From the NCBI RefSeq assembly GCF_001039575.1, contig NZ_JIBT01000035.1, positions 1-64,000 on the forward strand: 64,000 bases of DNA, written 5' to 3'. The notes beneath the pieces were generated by a model that was not told the origin of the DNA, made no database searches, and worked only from the letters and a program-made list of their open reading frames with translations. Source of the DNA: Halomonas sp. PR-M31 (GTDB taxonomy: Bacteria > Pseudomonadota > Gammaproteobacteria > Pseudomonadales > Halomonadaceae). Both the position numbers and the translations under genes were made by a program. Positions 7,244 through 16,329 of this stretch are shown here, one piece after another (position 1 is the first letter of the stretch; every line of letters starts with the position of its first letter).

Positions 7244-8857
7244 TCAAGCGCTAGCCATGGTGGTGGCTTTCTCGTGCAGGCGTTTGCTGGCATCCATGCC
7301 AGAGAGAATCGCCCCTTCTTGCCAACCAGGAATATAGGAGCAATGTTCGCCGGCTAATACCAAACGGTTGTCGATCTCGCATAAGGTGTCATAGTAGGCG
7401 GCACGCAGTTCTTCCGTCCAAGCGCCGTAGCAGCCCAAGGTCCAAGGACACTGATGCCAAGACCAAGACACGCCGGAAAGAAATTCCTCTTCATACTGCG
7501 GATGAATTTTCTTGCCATAGGCCACGGCGGCGGCAACCCGTTCTCGGGCGCTCATCGCCGCCATAGTATAGGTCGTTGAATTCCTGACCGTATAATCAAT
7601 GGTATAAGCTCCAAGTAACACCCCCGGTCTGTCGCTAAAATAGTCGTAGGCCGGGTAGGAAATAACGCTGTTAGGTAAATCCGTGTAGGTGACGCCGCCA
7701 AAGATATTCTCATCCTGTTCCCAGAAGCGGCGCTTGAACTCAAGCCCGGTCTTGACGGAATTGGCATAGGGCACTGCGGCAATCGCCTGATGCAAGGCAG
7801 GGGAGACGTCCATCGGAATTTGGCTGAGGATGGACAGCGGGATGTTGCACACACACCAGTCCGCAGTGCGGGTCATGACATTATCCGGGTGATCCGGATC
7901 AATGTAGTGCACCTTGACCCCTTGATCGGACTGCTCGATGCGAGTCACCTTGCGACGATACTCGATCATGTCGCCGACTTCCTTGGCAAAGCCTCGGGCG
8001 ATTTCTTCCATGCCGCCCACGGGCTCGAAGATGGTGTGCTGGAACTCACTGTTGAAATTAGTAAGTAACTGTCCCCAGATCCCGGAGTGCAGCAGTTCCT
8101 TAAAATCCATAGGCATGCTGGGAGCGGGCTTAGGCATCAGGCCGCCGGCGGGCCAGTCATCATAACCCCGAAAGCGGCTAGCCTTGAGGCTCCTCTGGTA
8201 CTGATGGTTGCCGGTCAGGCGGCCCCAACTGTCGAGCTGATCTAGCAGCGCCTCCTTGTCTTCCTGGGTCAGCAGCTCATCAAGCGCCCCTTGATCCGTG
8301 ACCTTGGCCAGCAGCTCAGAGGTGTAGCCGTGCACATCCGTAAGCGCTTCTCGCACCCGCTTGGGCTTGCCGTCGAAGGCGTTTTGAGCGTGCACGTAGG
8401 CGTTGAAGTTGAGCTGAATAAAGGGTTCGAGCTTGACACCGAACTTCTTGCAGTAGTGCAGCACCCCGTAATGATGATAGGGAATACGCCAAGGACCCGG
8501 GTTAATGTAGTTGCCTTCGGCAAAGGTGCAATGCTGAGTCTCGCCGGAAAGCTCCGTGACGGTATCGCCGCTGTGAATGGTGAAACAGCGCCCGCCGGGA
8601 CGCTCGTTATACTCGAGGATGCTGACGTCGTAGCCGGCCTTGCGCAGCTCATAGGCGGCGGTCATACCGCCGAGACCTGCGCCCAGCACCAGTACGCTAG
8701 CGCCCTTGGGCGCATTGGACAGATCAAGTTCGCCGGTAAAGGTCGAAGGCTTGGCAAAGCCCAGGGACGTCATGGCGGAATACATGGCCCCGGCGCCTGC
8801 GGTCTTGCCGATCAGGGCCAGCAGATCGCGCCGGGTCAGAAAAGGACTTGCATTCAT
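7244..8857 (-). CDS. Flavin monoamine oxidase-family protein, Tat-exported
   Basis: A 537-residue FAD enzyme of the amine oxidase/L-amino-acid oxidase family. The N-terminus has a twin-arginine motif (TRRDLL, residues 8-13) and a hydrophobic stretch. A Rossmann FAD motif follows (LVLGAGLGGMTAAYELRKAG, from about 56), then EYNERPGGR, and the C-terminal FAD motif with GEHCSYIPGWQEGAILSG (about 505-525). The start at 8857 has GGATGAGG at proper spacing; an ATG at 8875 overlaps the upstream gene. It lies between two c-type cytochrome genes, which suggests it works in the periplasm as a dehydrogenase using cytochrome c instead of oxygen, as known for nicotine oxidoreductase NicA2 with CycN. The substrate (amine or amino acid) cannot be read from sequence. 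Confidence 0.92.
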   Translation of the reverse strand: MNASPFLTRRDLLALIGKTAGAGAMYSAMTSLGFAKPSTFTGELDLSNAPKGASVLVLGAGLGGMTAAYELRKAGYDVSILEYNERPGGRCFTIHSGDTVTELSGETQHCTFAEGNYINPGPWRIPYHHYGVLHYCKKFGVKLEPFIQLNFNAYVHAQNAFDGKPKRVREALTDVHGYTSELLAKVTDQGALDELLTQEDKEALLDQLDSWGRLTGNHQYQRSLKASRFRGYDDWPAGGLMPKPAPSMPMDFKELLHSGIWGQLLTNFNSEFQHTIFEPVGGMEEIARGFAKEVGDMIEYRRKVTRIEQSDQGVKVHYIDPDHPDNVMTRTADWCVCNIPLSILSQIPMDVSPALHQAIAAVPYANSVKTGLEFKRRFWEQDENIFGGVTYTDLPNSVISYPAYDYFSDRPGVLLGAYTIDYTVRNSTTYTMAAMSARERVAAAVAYGKKIHPQYEEEFLSGVSWSWHQCPWTLGCYGAWTEELRAAYYDTLCEIDNRLVLAGEHCSYIPGWQEGAILSGMDASKRLHEKATTMASA

Positions 8858-8867
8858 GAAACGGGCC

Positions 8868-10382
8868 TCATCCATTAGTGCGAGCTTCATTGCGGTTGGC
8901 ATCATTACTGCGAGTGTCGTTGTCGTGATGCGCGTCGCGATCGTTTCGATTGCGTCGACGCCACCACCACCAGACACCGCCCGCGATCAGTAGCACCAGG
9001 ACAGCGATCCCTAGCCAGGCCAGCAGCGGCGCGTAGCGAATCAGCGTCGGCACGGGCTGCTTGCCGGAAGCGATATGATCGACCTGGTCCGCATCGAGGG
9101 CGCTGTCCGCGTGTCCGCCGAACTCCGTACGCACGTAGTTGGCCACTGACGCAATCTGGCCGTTGTCGAGCTTGCCTTCAAAGCCAGGCATCAAGGCACC
9201 GGGCGTTGCCCCGTGATAGGCCACGCCGTTCAAAAGTACACCAACCAGATTGCGTGGATCGGCGCTGCGCAGGGTGGTGTTACCTACAAGACTGGCATAG
9301 TGAGATACCGGCTGGCCGTAGCCTTCCTGACCGTGGCAAGAGGCACAGTGCTGGACATAAAGCCCGGACGGAGAGTCCGGATCCTCGATGGCACTTGTCT
9401 TGAGCCCGCGCTCTTCGAGCTCATCTTGGGAGTAGTTCGTCGCCGGCGTGATGCGTGGTTCGAGGTTCAGAAGTCGCTGATTGATCTCGGGATCGAACAC
9501 CGGCTGCTGCTGATCTTCATTGGCTAAGGCCGGCACGGTCTTGAGATAGGCCGCTATCGCCAGGCGATCGTCCTTGCTCATGTATTGCAGGCTGTCGTGC
9601 ACCGCTTCGCCCATGGGACCGGCGGCCTGGGCGGCATAGCTCATTTGGCCGTTCTGAAAGTACTCGGCAAGTTGCTCATTGCTCCACAGGCCGATACCCG
9701 AGGTCTCGTTGCTGGTGATATTCGGGGCCTGCCAGGGCCCTAAAGGGCCGCCTCCCAGATACTGATCGTAATCGCTACCCATCAAGTCGTTGCGTGGGGT
9801 ATGGCAGGTGCCGCAGTGACCCAGGTGATCGACGAAATACTGTCCCCGAGCCGCCTGGTCATCAAGACCCTTGGGAGGCTCATAGCGATCCAGGTTCTGA
9901 GCGTTCCAGAAGCTCATCAGCAGGCGGATATTGAAAGGAAAGTCGAGATCGGTCTCTGCCTTTGGTTTGCGATCCACCGCCGGCACCGTCTGCAAATAGG
10001 CATACAGCGCCTTGATGTCCTCGTCGGTCATGCCGCGATAAGACGGATAGGGCATGGCGGGATACAGATGGGTGCCGGAAGGCGTCTTGCCGTTGCGTAG
10101 CACGCCGGTAAGATCCTCGAGGGAATAATTACCGATGCCATACTCTCCCGAGGAAGAGATGTTTGGCGCGATGATATCTCCCATCGGCGTAGAGATCGGC
10201 TTGCCGCCAGCGAATTCGGTGCCATCCGGGCCGACGTGACAGGCCATGCAATCGGTGGCTCGAGCAATGTACTGGCCCTGCTCGATCAGCGACGAATCCT
10301 TGTCAGCGGCTGAGGCGGTGGCGACACTCGCAAGGCCGCCGGCGAGCAGTAGACCGCTCGCGAGCAACAGGTGATGCCTCAT
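8868..10382 (-). CDS. Triheme membrane-anchored cytochrome c
   Basis: A 504-residue protein with a signal peptide (about 1-26) and three cytochrome c domains marked by CMACH (C45), CGTCH (C190) and CASCH (C346). A C-terminal membrane helix (about 455-473) precedes an Arg/Asn/Asp-rich tail. This is the architecture of the cytochrome c subunit of periplasmic alcohol, gluconate and related flavin dehydrogenases, which hand electrons to quinone or oxidase. It is first in a minus-strand operon with the flavin amine oxidase (11 bases between stop and next start) and a monoheme cytochrome c. The operon context suggests the flavin enzyme is its electron donor. A possible promoter lies at 10420-10448. 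Confidence 0.92.
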   Translation of the reverse strand: MRHHLLLASGLLLAGGLASVATASAADKDSSLIEQGQYIARATDCMACHVGPDGTEFAGGKPISTPMGDIIAPNISSSGEYGIGNYSLEDLTGVLRNGKTPSGTHLYPAMPYPSYRGMTDEDIKALYAYLQTVPAVDRKPKAETDLDFPFNIRLLMSFWNAQNLDRYEPPKGLDDQAARGQYFVDHLGHCGTCHTPRNDLMGSDYDQYLGGGPLGPWQAPNITSNETSGIGLWSNEQLAEYFQNGQMSYAAQAAGPMGEAVHDSLQYMSKDDRLAIAAYLKTVPALANEDQQQPVFDPEINQRLLNLEPRITPATNYSQDELEERGLKTSAIEDPDSPSGLYVQHCASCHGQEGYGQPVSHYASLVGNTTLRSADPRNLVGVLLNGVAYHGATPGALMPGFEGKLDNGQIASVANYVRTEFGGHADSALDADQVDHIASGKQPVPTLIRYAPLLAWLGIAVLVLLIAGGVWWWWRRRNRNDRDAHHDNDTRSNDANRNEARTNG

Positions 10383-10419
10383 AATAACGTCCAGTTATGT
10401 AAGCGATTACGACCGTTAT

Positions 10420-10448
10420 AATCTAAAATCTATGTGTGCTAATGGCAA
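10420..10448 (-). promoter_or_regulatory. Possible sigma70 promoter of cytochrome/oxidase operon
   Basis: On the minus strand TTGCCA, a 17-base spacer and TAGATT lie about 40 bases before the cytochrome start. The match is moderate. The rest of the gap 10383-10637 is AT-rich and shows nothing else except the glnK terminator. Confidence 0.35.
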
Positions 10449-10578
10449 GCCGTTTACTTATTTGCCAGAGAAGAATTCTCAATGACGCTATTAGCATCTA
10501 ATAGATTAGTCGACCCTTGAAGAGTCGGGATGGAAAGAAAATAAAAATTACAAAATTCAATATTAATTTTCACTCAAA

Positions 10579-10612
10579 CGACAGGGCCCTACCGGATGGC
10601 AGGGCCCTGTCG
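10579..10612 (-). terminator. Terminator after distal glnK
   Basis: A perfect 12-bp stem (CGACAGGGCCCT, 10-base loop) 26 bases past the P-II stop on the minus strand. The following T-tract is short (TTTGAG). Confidence 0.75.
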
Positions 10613-10637
10613 TTGACTCGACGCGATGCTGAAATGA

Positions 10638-11024
<387 letters not shown>

Positions 11025-11052
11025 CTAAAGCATACACCGCCAACCCTGCGAA

Positions 11053-11077
11053 TAAAAAAGACCCTCCGAAGAGGGCC
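11053..11077 (-). terminator. Terminator after amtB
   Basis: On the minus strand GGCCCTC-TTCG-GAGGGTC is followed by TTTTTT. It lies 37 bases past the amtB stop and separates amtB from the second P-II gene. Confidence 0.9.
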
Positions 11078-11113
11078 AGTAGGAGCACGCCAGCTCACCG
11101 GTTGGGTCGGGGC

Positions 11114-12358
11114 TTACCGATTGCCGCCGACCATGAATTCGGGATAGGCCTCCAGGCCACATTCGACCAGATCGACCCCTTCGTACTCTTCCTCTTCGCT
11201 GACGCGAATGCCCATGACTACCTTGAGAATCAGCCACACCACCAGACTGGCGATGAACACCCAGGCAAAGATGGCAACGGTACCGATCAGCTGAGCGATA
11301 AAGCCTGCGCCATCGTTGGTCAAGGGCACCACCATCACGCCCCAGATTCCGGCGATGCCGTGGGCCGAGATGGCGCCCACCGGATCATCGATTCTGAGCT
11401 TGTCCAGTGCCACGATACCTGCCAGCACGATGGCACCGCCCGCCGCACCGATGAAGGTTGCCCCAAGCCCCGAAGGAGAAAGAGGGTCCGCGGTGATCGA
11501 GACCAGACCGCCGATGGCGCCATTGAGGATCATGGTCAGGTCCGCCTTGCGAAACCACAGCTTGGCCAGAATCAAGGCGCCGATCACGCCCCCGGCGGCA
11601 GCCGCGTTGGTATTGAGCAGTACCTGGGCAACGTTATTGGCAGAGCTGACATCGGACACCTTGAGCTCCGAGCCGCCGTTGAAGCCGAACCAGCCCATCC
11701 ACAAGATGAAAGTGCCCAGGGTAGCCAAAGGCATGTTGGCGCCGGGGATGGCGTAGATGGCACCATTCTTGCCATATTTTCCTCGACGCGGACCCAGCAC
11801 CAGCACCCCGGCAAGGGCGGCGGAGGCGCCGGCCAGATGCACGATGCCGGAGCCGGCATAATCCGAATAACCAAGCTCTGAAAGCCAGCCCCCGCCCCAG
11901 GTCCAAAAGCCGGACACCGGATAGATGAAGGCGGTCATGACCACGGCAAAGGCCAGAAACGCCCAGAGCTTCATGCGCTCCGCCACGGCACCTGACACGA
12001 TGGACATGGCGGTGGCGACAAAGACCACCTGAAAGAAGAAATCCGCCCTGGCGGAGTAGTAGGGCGCATCGTCGCCGCCGGCGAGCACCGCATCGACGCT
12101 GTTTTCATCACCGATCAGAAAACCCAGGCTGGGGAGAATGCCACCAGCGCTACTGGCGTACATTAGGGTGTAGCCGATCAGCAGATACATGGTGCAGGCG
12201 ATGGCGAACAAGACGATGTTCTTGGTCAGGATTTCTGCGGTGTTCTTCGAGCGCACCAGGCCCGCTTCCAGCATGGAGAAACCGGCGGCCATCCACATGA
12301 CCAGCACGCCACACATGAGAAAGTAAAAGGTATCGAGCGCATAATTGAGTTCTGGCAT
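11114..12358 (-). CDS. amtB: Ammonium transporter
   Basis: A 414-residue inner membrane channel of the Amt/Rh family with about 11 hydrophobic helices. The twin pore histidines of the family are visible in GSGIVHLAGASAA and AISAHGIAGIWG, and the conserved Asp lies in the preceding YSDYAGS segment. N-terminal TFYFLMCGVLVMWMAAG-type sequence and the C-terminal cytoplasmic tail are complete. It starts 12 bases after the upstream P-II gene, the classic glnK-amtB pairing in which unmodified GlnK blocks the channel. No leader peptide is evident, in contrast to Escherichia coli AmtB. Confidence 0.97.
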   Translation of the reverse strand: MPELNYALDTFYFLMCGVLVMWMAAGFSMLEAGLVRSKNTAEILTKNIVLFAIACTMYLLIGYTLMYASSAGGILPSLGFLIGDENSVDAVLAGGDDAPYYSARADFFFQVVFVATAMSIVSGAVAERMKLWAFLAFAVVMTAFIYPVSGFWTWGGGWLSELGYSDYAGSGIVHLAGASAALAGVLVLGPRRGKYGKNGAIYAIPGANMPLATLGTFILWMGWFGFNGGSELKVSDVSSANNVAQVLLNTNAAAAGGVIGALILAKLWFRKADLTMILNGAIGGLVSITADPLSPSGLGATFIGAAGGAIVLAGIVALDKLRIDDPVGAISAHGIAGIWGVMVVPLTNDGAGFIAQLIGTVAIFAWVFIASLVVWLILKVVMGIRVSEEEEYEGVDLVECGLEAYPEFMVGGNR

Positions 12359-12370
12359 TGTTGTTGTCTC

Positions 12371-12790
<420 letters not shown>

Positions 12791-12967
12791 CTAAAATGTA
12801 TTTATGGAAGGGCTAAGATAGCCGAGCACCTGAATGGAAGGTGATTGATGCACTGCAAGGCGTCAGGTCTTTTGCAGGCTGCACCAATTTGGCGCATGCG
12901 CGTCAGATCATCCTTGCGTATGCTTTTAGATAGAGTGGGTATAGTTCATCGATCAAAGGAGCGTCAC

Positions 12968-13489
12968 ATGACAGGCAACGATCCGTTCAGCCGACTGGCA
13001 CAGCAGTTTGGTGAGCGTTTACAAGATGCATCCCGTGCCCCGGAAGAACTTCAACGCACCGTGCAAGGCGCCATGCGCAGTGCCTTCGAGCGTATGGAGC
13101 TGGTGACCCGAGAGGATTTCGACATTCTCATGGACGTGCTTCAGCGTACCCGTAGCCGGGTCGAGGCCCTTGAAAAGCAGGTAGGTGCGCTTGAAGCTGC
13201 CTTGGACGACAAGAACGCCATGGCAGCATCGCCGGCGCTCGTAGCCGCCGATAGCGTTGCACCCCCGGCGCCGGACTCGGAAACGCATAGCAGCACATTC
13301 AAGAAAGAAGACCCTAGTGCTTCGATCACGAATACTTCCGACAAGGGGTCTTCAAACAAGAGCTCTTCAAACAAAGGTGCGTCAACAAAAGGCGCCACGA
13401 AAAAAGAGGGTGCGAGTACGACGACAACCCCAAAAGGTACTAGCGGTCCTGACGCTGATTCCAGCGGTTCTATTCCACCTAAAAAGTAA
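12968..13489 (+). CDS. ubiK: Ubiquinone biosynthesis accessory factor UbiK, extended tail
   Basis: A 173-residue protein. Its first ~85 residues match the UbiK/YqiC (BMFP) family: MTGNDPFSRLAQQFGERL, then an amphipathic helix and a coiled coil (LMDVLQRTRSRVEALEKQV). UbiK helps the soluble Ubi complex make ubiquinone. The start at 12968 has AAAGGAG upstream. Unusually, about 85 further residues form a Ser/Thr/Lys/Gly-rich low-complexity tail with repeated SSNK/KGAS-like units; Escherichia coli UbiK is only 96 residues. The tail is probably disordered, of unknown role. In pseudomonads ubiK lies next to comM, but here a sensory locus separates them. Confidence 0.9.
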   Translation: MTGNDPFSRLAQQFGERLQDASRAPEELQRTVQGAMRSAFERMELVTREDFDILMDVLQRTRSRVEALEKQVGALEAALDDKNAMAASPALVAADSVAPPAPDSETHSSTFKKEDPSASITNTSDKGSSNKSSSNKGASTKGATKKEGASTTTTPKGTSGPDADSSGSIPPKK

Positions 13490-13550
13490 CCACTCTTAGC
13501 GAGGCGATACCGATACTGTCACGACATTTGACATTCTTTCTTCTCTAGTT

Positions 13551-13577
13551 CCTTCGACGCTTTTCTAGCGTCGAAGG
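13551..13577 (+). terminator. Hairpin after ubiK
   Basis: CCTTCGACGC pairs with GCGTCGAAGG across a 7-base loop, 61 bases after the ubiK stop. There is no T-run after it, so termination efficiency is uncertain. Confidence 0.5.
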
Positions 13578-13600
13578 GCCATAACCTGAATTAATAATAT

Positions 13601-13627
13601 TAAAGCTTCAGGCCCAGCCGCCGATTT
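13601..13627 (+). promoter_or_regulatory. Sigma28 (FliA)-type promoter, binding protein 1
   Basis: TAAAGCTT (13601-13608), an exact 11-base spacer, then GCCGATTT (13620-13627). This closely fits the FliA consensus TAAAGTTT-N11-GCCGATAA. Bases past the -10 (TATGTGACACTCGGACAAA) are also similar to the two paralogous promoters at 14904 and 16112. Confidence 0.75.
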
Positions 13628-13777
13628 ATGTGACACTCGGACAAAAAGATTCTCTGCCAATTATCCTTAGTAGTCAGTGTTGTCCAGGGTGTTATTTAGC
13701 CTTTTATCGTCGAGTCGAATGCTTGCCGGTTTTCTTAGTGACTGCGACGTTGGCCGTAATCGATGGGTATCACCAAT

Positions 13778-14824
13778 ATGAATAAATTTAAAGTCGTATG
13801 GAAAGTACTCCTTTTGCTTATGGTTGTTCCTGCTTCTCAAGCAGCGGCAACAACCCAGCTAGTGTTCTTCACCTGGCCGGATTACATAGACCCAGAAATC
13901 CTAATGGAATTCGAACAGCGCACCGGCATCAAAGTGAAACAGAGCTATTTCGATTCCGATACGGCTCGGGATGAGTTGCTGCTCGAGACCGAGGGCAAGG
14001 GATTCGATGTGGCGCTCATCAATGGAGCCTCGATTCGAATTCTGGCCAAACGCGGCTGGCTCGAGCCTTTGGATGAAACGGCGATTCCCAACCTGAAGCA
14101 TGTCGACCCGCGCTGGCGTACCGAGCATGAAAAAGCAGAAGACTTTGGCGTGCCTTATTTCTGGGGCACGGTGGGGATCATTTATCGCAAGGATCTCGTT
14201 CCTTTCACCGTTTCAAGCTGGATGGACCTGCTGCGACCCATTGAGGCGCTAAAGGGCAAGATCAGCATGATCGGCGACAGCGCAGACATGATCGGTGCAG
14301 CATTGAAGGCGCTGGGATACTCCCTGAACAGTACTGACCCAGAAGAGCTCGAGGAGGCGGAAGCCCTGCTTCATGCCCAGGCGCCTGCGGTCAAAACCTA
14401 TCGCTATCTCTCCTTGAACGAAGATTCCGCCCTGGTAACCGGTGAGGTGGCCATGGGCATGATGTATAACGGCGATACCCTGATGCTGCAGGAGTACAAC
14501 GACGATATTGCCTTCGTGCTTCCCGAGGAGGGCGGCAACATTTGGACCGATTATCTGAGCGTGCTCAGCGCCTCTACCAAAAAGGATGCCGCCAAGGCGT
14601 TCATCAATTTCCTCAACGAGCCTGAGATCGCTGCACGACTCGCGCAATACGTCTATTATGCAACGCCCAATTTGGCCGCAGAAAAACTCCTGCCTGAAGA
14701 TTTCAAGCGCGATCCTGTCGTCTATCCAAGTAAAAAGGCATTGGATAGATCGGAAACCTATCGCCGCCTGCCGCCCCGAGCGCAAAAAAATCGCTCGGCG
14801 ATCTTTTCCCGCATTGTTTACTAA
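13778..14824 (+). CDS. PotD/NspS-like periplasmic binding protein 1
   Basis: A 348-residue extracellular solute-binding protein of the polyamine-binding (PotD/SpuD) family. A signal peptide (about 1-24) is followed by FTWPDYIDPE (W33, D35, Y36). It has VPYFWGTVGIIYRKDL, acidic D167 and D170, aromatic Y230 and W256/D258, positions that align by eye with polyamine-contacting residues of Escherichia coli PotD. No ABC permease or ATPase is nearby; instead it opens a set of three paralogs ending at a membrane GGDEF-EAL gene. This resembles NspS-MbaA of Vibrio cholerae, where the binding protein is a sensor, not a transporter part. ATG 13778 gives an MNK start shared with the paralogs; ATG 13763 is possible. 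A sigma28 promoter precedes it and a strong terminator follows. Confidence 0.9.
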   Translation: MNKFKVVWKVLLLLMVVPASQAAATTQLVFFTWPDYIDPEILMEFEQRTGIKVKQSYFDSDTARDELLLETEGKGFDVALINGASIRILAKRGWLEPLDETAIPNLKHVDPRWRTEHEKAEDFGVPYFWGTVGIIYRKDLVPFTVSSWMDLLRPIEALKGKISMIGDSADMIGAALKALGYSLNSTDPEELEEAEALLHAQAPAVKTYRYLSLNEDSALVTGEVAMGMMYNGDTLMLQEYNDDIAFVLPEEGGNIWTDYLSVLSASTKKDAAKAFINFLNEPEIAARLAQYVYYATPNLAAEKLLPEDFKRDPVVYPSKKALDRSETYRRLPPRAQKNRSAIFSRIVY

Positions 14825-14855
14825 GTACTGAAAATCGCCAGCCCATAACGCGAAA

Positions 14856-14887
14856 GGCAACCTTCGATCGCCGAAGGTTGCCGTTTT
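14856..14887 (+). terminator. Terminator after binding protein 1
   Basis: GGCAACCTTCG pairs with CGAAGGTTGCC around a short loop, followed by GTTTT. It separates binding gene 1 from the promoter of gene 2. Confidence 0.88.
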
Positions 14888-14903
14888 CCCTTATCGATGC
14901 CAT

Positions 14904-14930
14904 TCAAGCTTTATTCTTGTTCGCCGATCT
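14904..14930 (+). promoter_or_regulatory. Sigma28 (FliA)-type promoter, binding protein 2
   Basis: TCAAGCTT (14904-14911), 11 bases, GCCGATCT (14923-14930). It is followed by ATTTGATATTCGCGCAAA, similar to the sequence after the promoter at 16112. Confidence 0.72.
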
Positions 14931-14995
14931 ATTTGATATTCGCGCAAACAACTGCGTGCTTCATGACCATGCATAAGTACAAAACCGGTACGAAC

Positions 14996-16033
14996 ATGAA
15001 TAAAGCTTCATGGGTGGCGCTTTCTCTGCTGATTGCTGGATCGCCTGTACAGGCGAATTCAACGGAGCTGTTGTTTTTCAACTGGCCGGATTACATGGAC
15101 CCGGCAATCCTAACCGAATTCGAACAGCGCACCGGCATCAGGGTGAAACCAAGCTATTTCGATTCCGATAGCGCCCGCAATGAACTCCTGCTCGAGACCA
15201 AGGGCAAGGGCTTCGATGTGGTACTCATCAGCGGCGCCTCGATTCGTGTTATGGCCAAGCGCGGCTGGCTCGAGCCGCTGGATGCAACCGATGTTCCCAA
15301 CCTGAAGCATATCGCTCCAAGCTGGCGCACGGCCTATGAAGAAGCCAATACCTATGGCGTGCCTTATTCCTGGGGCTCAGTGGGGATCATTTATCGTAAG
15401 GATCTCGTTCCCTTCACCGTCACCAGTTGGATGGACCTGATGCGACCCATTGAGGCGCTCAAAGGCAAGATAACCATGATTGGCGATAGCTCGGAGCTCA
15501 TCGGCGCGGCGCTCAAGGCGCTTGGGTACTCGCTCAACAGTACCGACGTGCAAGAACTCAATGAAGCTGAGGCGCTGCTCCAGGCTCAGGCACCCGCAGT
15601 CAAGACCTACCGCTATCTATCCATAGGCGACGACTCCGCGCTAGTGTCCGGTGAAGTGGCCATGAGCATGATGTACAGCGGCGATACCCGGATGTTGCAA
15701 CAGTACAACGACAATATTGTCTTCGCGCTTCCCAAGGAGGGGGGAAATGTCTGGGCTGACTATTTGGGCGTTCTCAATGCCTCGACGGAAAAAGCCGCCG
15801 CCAAACGGTTCATCAATTTTCTCAATGAGCCGGAAATTGCGGCACGAAACGCGCAATATATTTATTACGCGACGCCCAATCGAGCCGCGGAAGAACTCTT
15901 GTCGACAGAGTTCAAGCAGGATCCGATCATCTACCCAAGCGCTGAGGCATTGGAAAATTCAGAGACCTATCATCGCCTGCCCGCCAGAACACAGAAACGG
16001 CGCTCTGCGATCTTCTCCCGCATCGTCTACTAA
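14996..16033 (+). CDS. PotD/NspS-like periplasmic binding protein 2
   Basis: A 345-residue paralog of the proteins on either side, matching them along the full length. A signal peptide of about 20 residues precedes FFNWPDYMDP. The pocket positions described for paralog 1 are kept: acidic pair in GDSSELIGAA, Tyr in MMYSGDTRM, Trp/Asp in NVWADYLGV. The acidic pair is D/E here, as in PotD, but D/D in the other two, so ligand preference may differ. The ORF is open upstream, but ATG 14996 gives the shared MNK start and a clean signal peptide. It has its own sigma28 promoter; I found no clear terminator before gene 3. Ligand not known. Confidence 0.9.
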   Translation: MNKASWVALSLLIAGSPVQANSTELLFFNWPDYMDPAILTEFEQRTGIRVKPSYFDSDSARNELLLETKGKGFDVVLISGASIRVMAKRGWLEPLDATDVPNLKHIAPSWRTAYEEANTYGVPYSWGSVGIIYRKDLVPFTVTSWMDLMRPIEALKGKITMIGDSSELIGAALKALGYSLNSTDVQELNEAEALLQAQAPAVKTYRYLSIGDDSALVSGEVAMSMMYSGDTRMLQQYNDNIVFALPKEGGNVWADYLGVLNASTEKAAAKRFINFLNEPEIAARNAQYIYYATPNRAAEELLSTEFKQDPIIYPSAEALENSETYHRLPARTQKRRSAIFSRIVY

Positions 16034-16111
16034 GCTGGGAATCAAGCGTTCTAGTGTTCTTCGACTGAACGCCGGATCTGAAAAAACAGCGAACTTGCTC
16101 ATCGGTGCCAC

Positions 16112-16138
16112 TAAAGCTTTATCCCGATAGGCCGATTC
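16112..16138 (+). promoter_or_regulatory. Sigma28 (FliA)-type promoter, binding protein 3 and GGDEF-EAL
   Basis: TAAAGCTT (16112-16119), 11 bases, GCCGATTC (16131-16138), followed by ATCTGATATTCCGACAAAT. It lies 191 bases before the start of binding protein 3. The rest of the gap 16034-16329 shows no gene. Confidence 0.75.
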
Positions 16139-16329
16139 ATCTGATATTCCGACAAATAAACGAGTATTAGATCTCAGAGGCATTCGCTATCGTTTCAGGG
16201 CTTGTTCGACTCAACTGATCAGCACCGGTTTCTTGATGAGCTTCATGCTAAAAAGACTGAATAGATTCTAGCGCCGAGGGACGAGCTAGAGCATGCGACT
16301 TTCGCGGATGAGCGACAGGTGCTAACACG

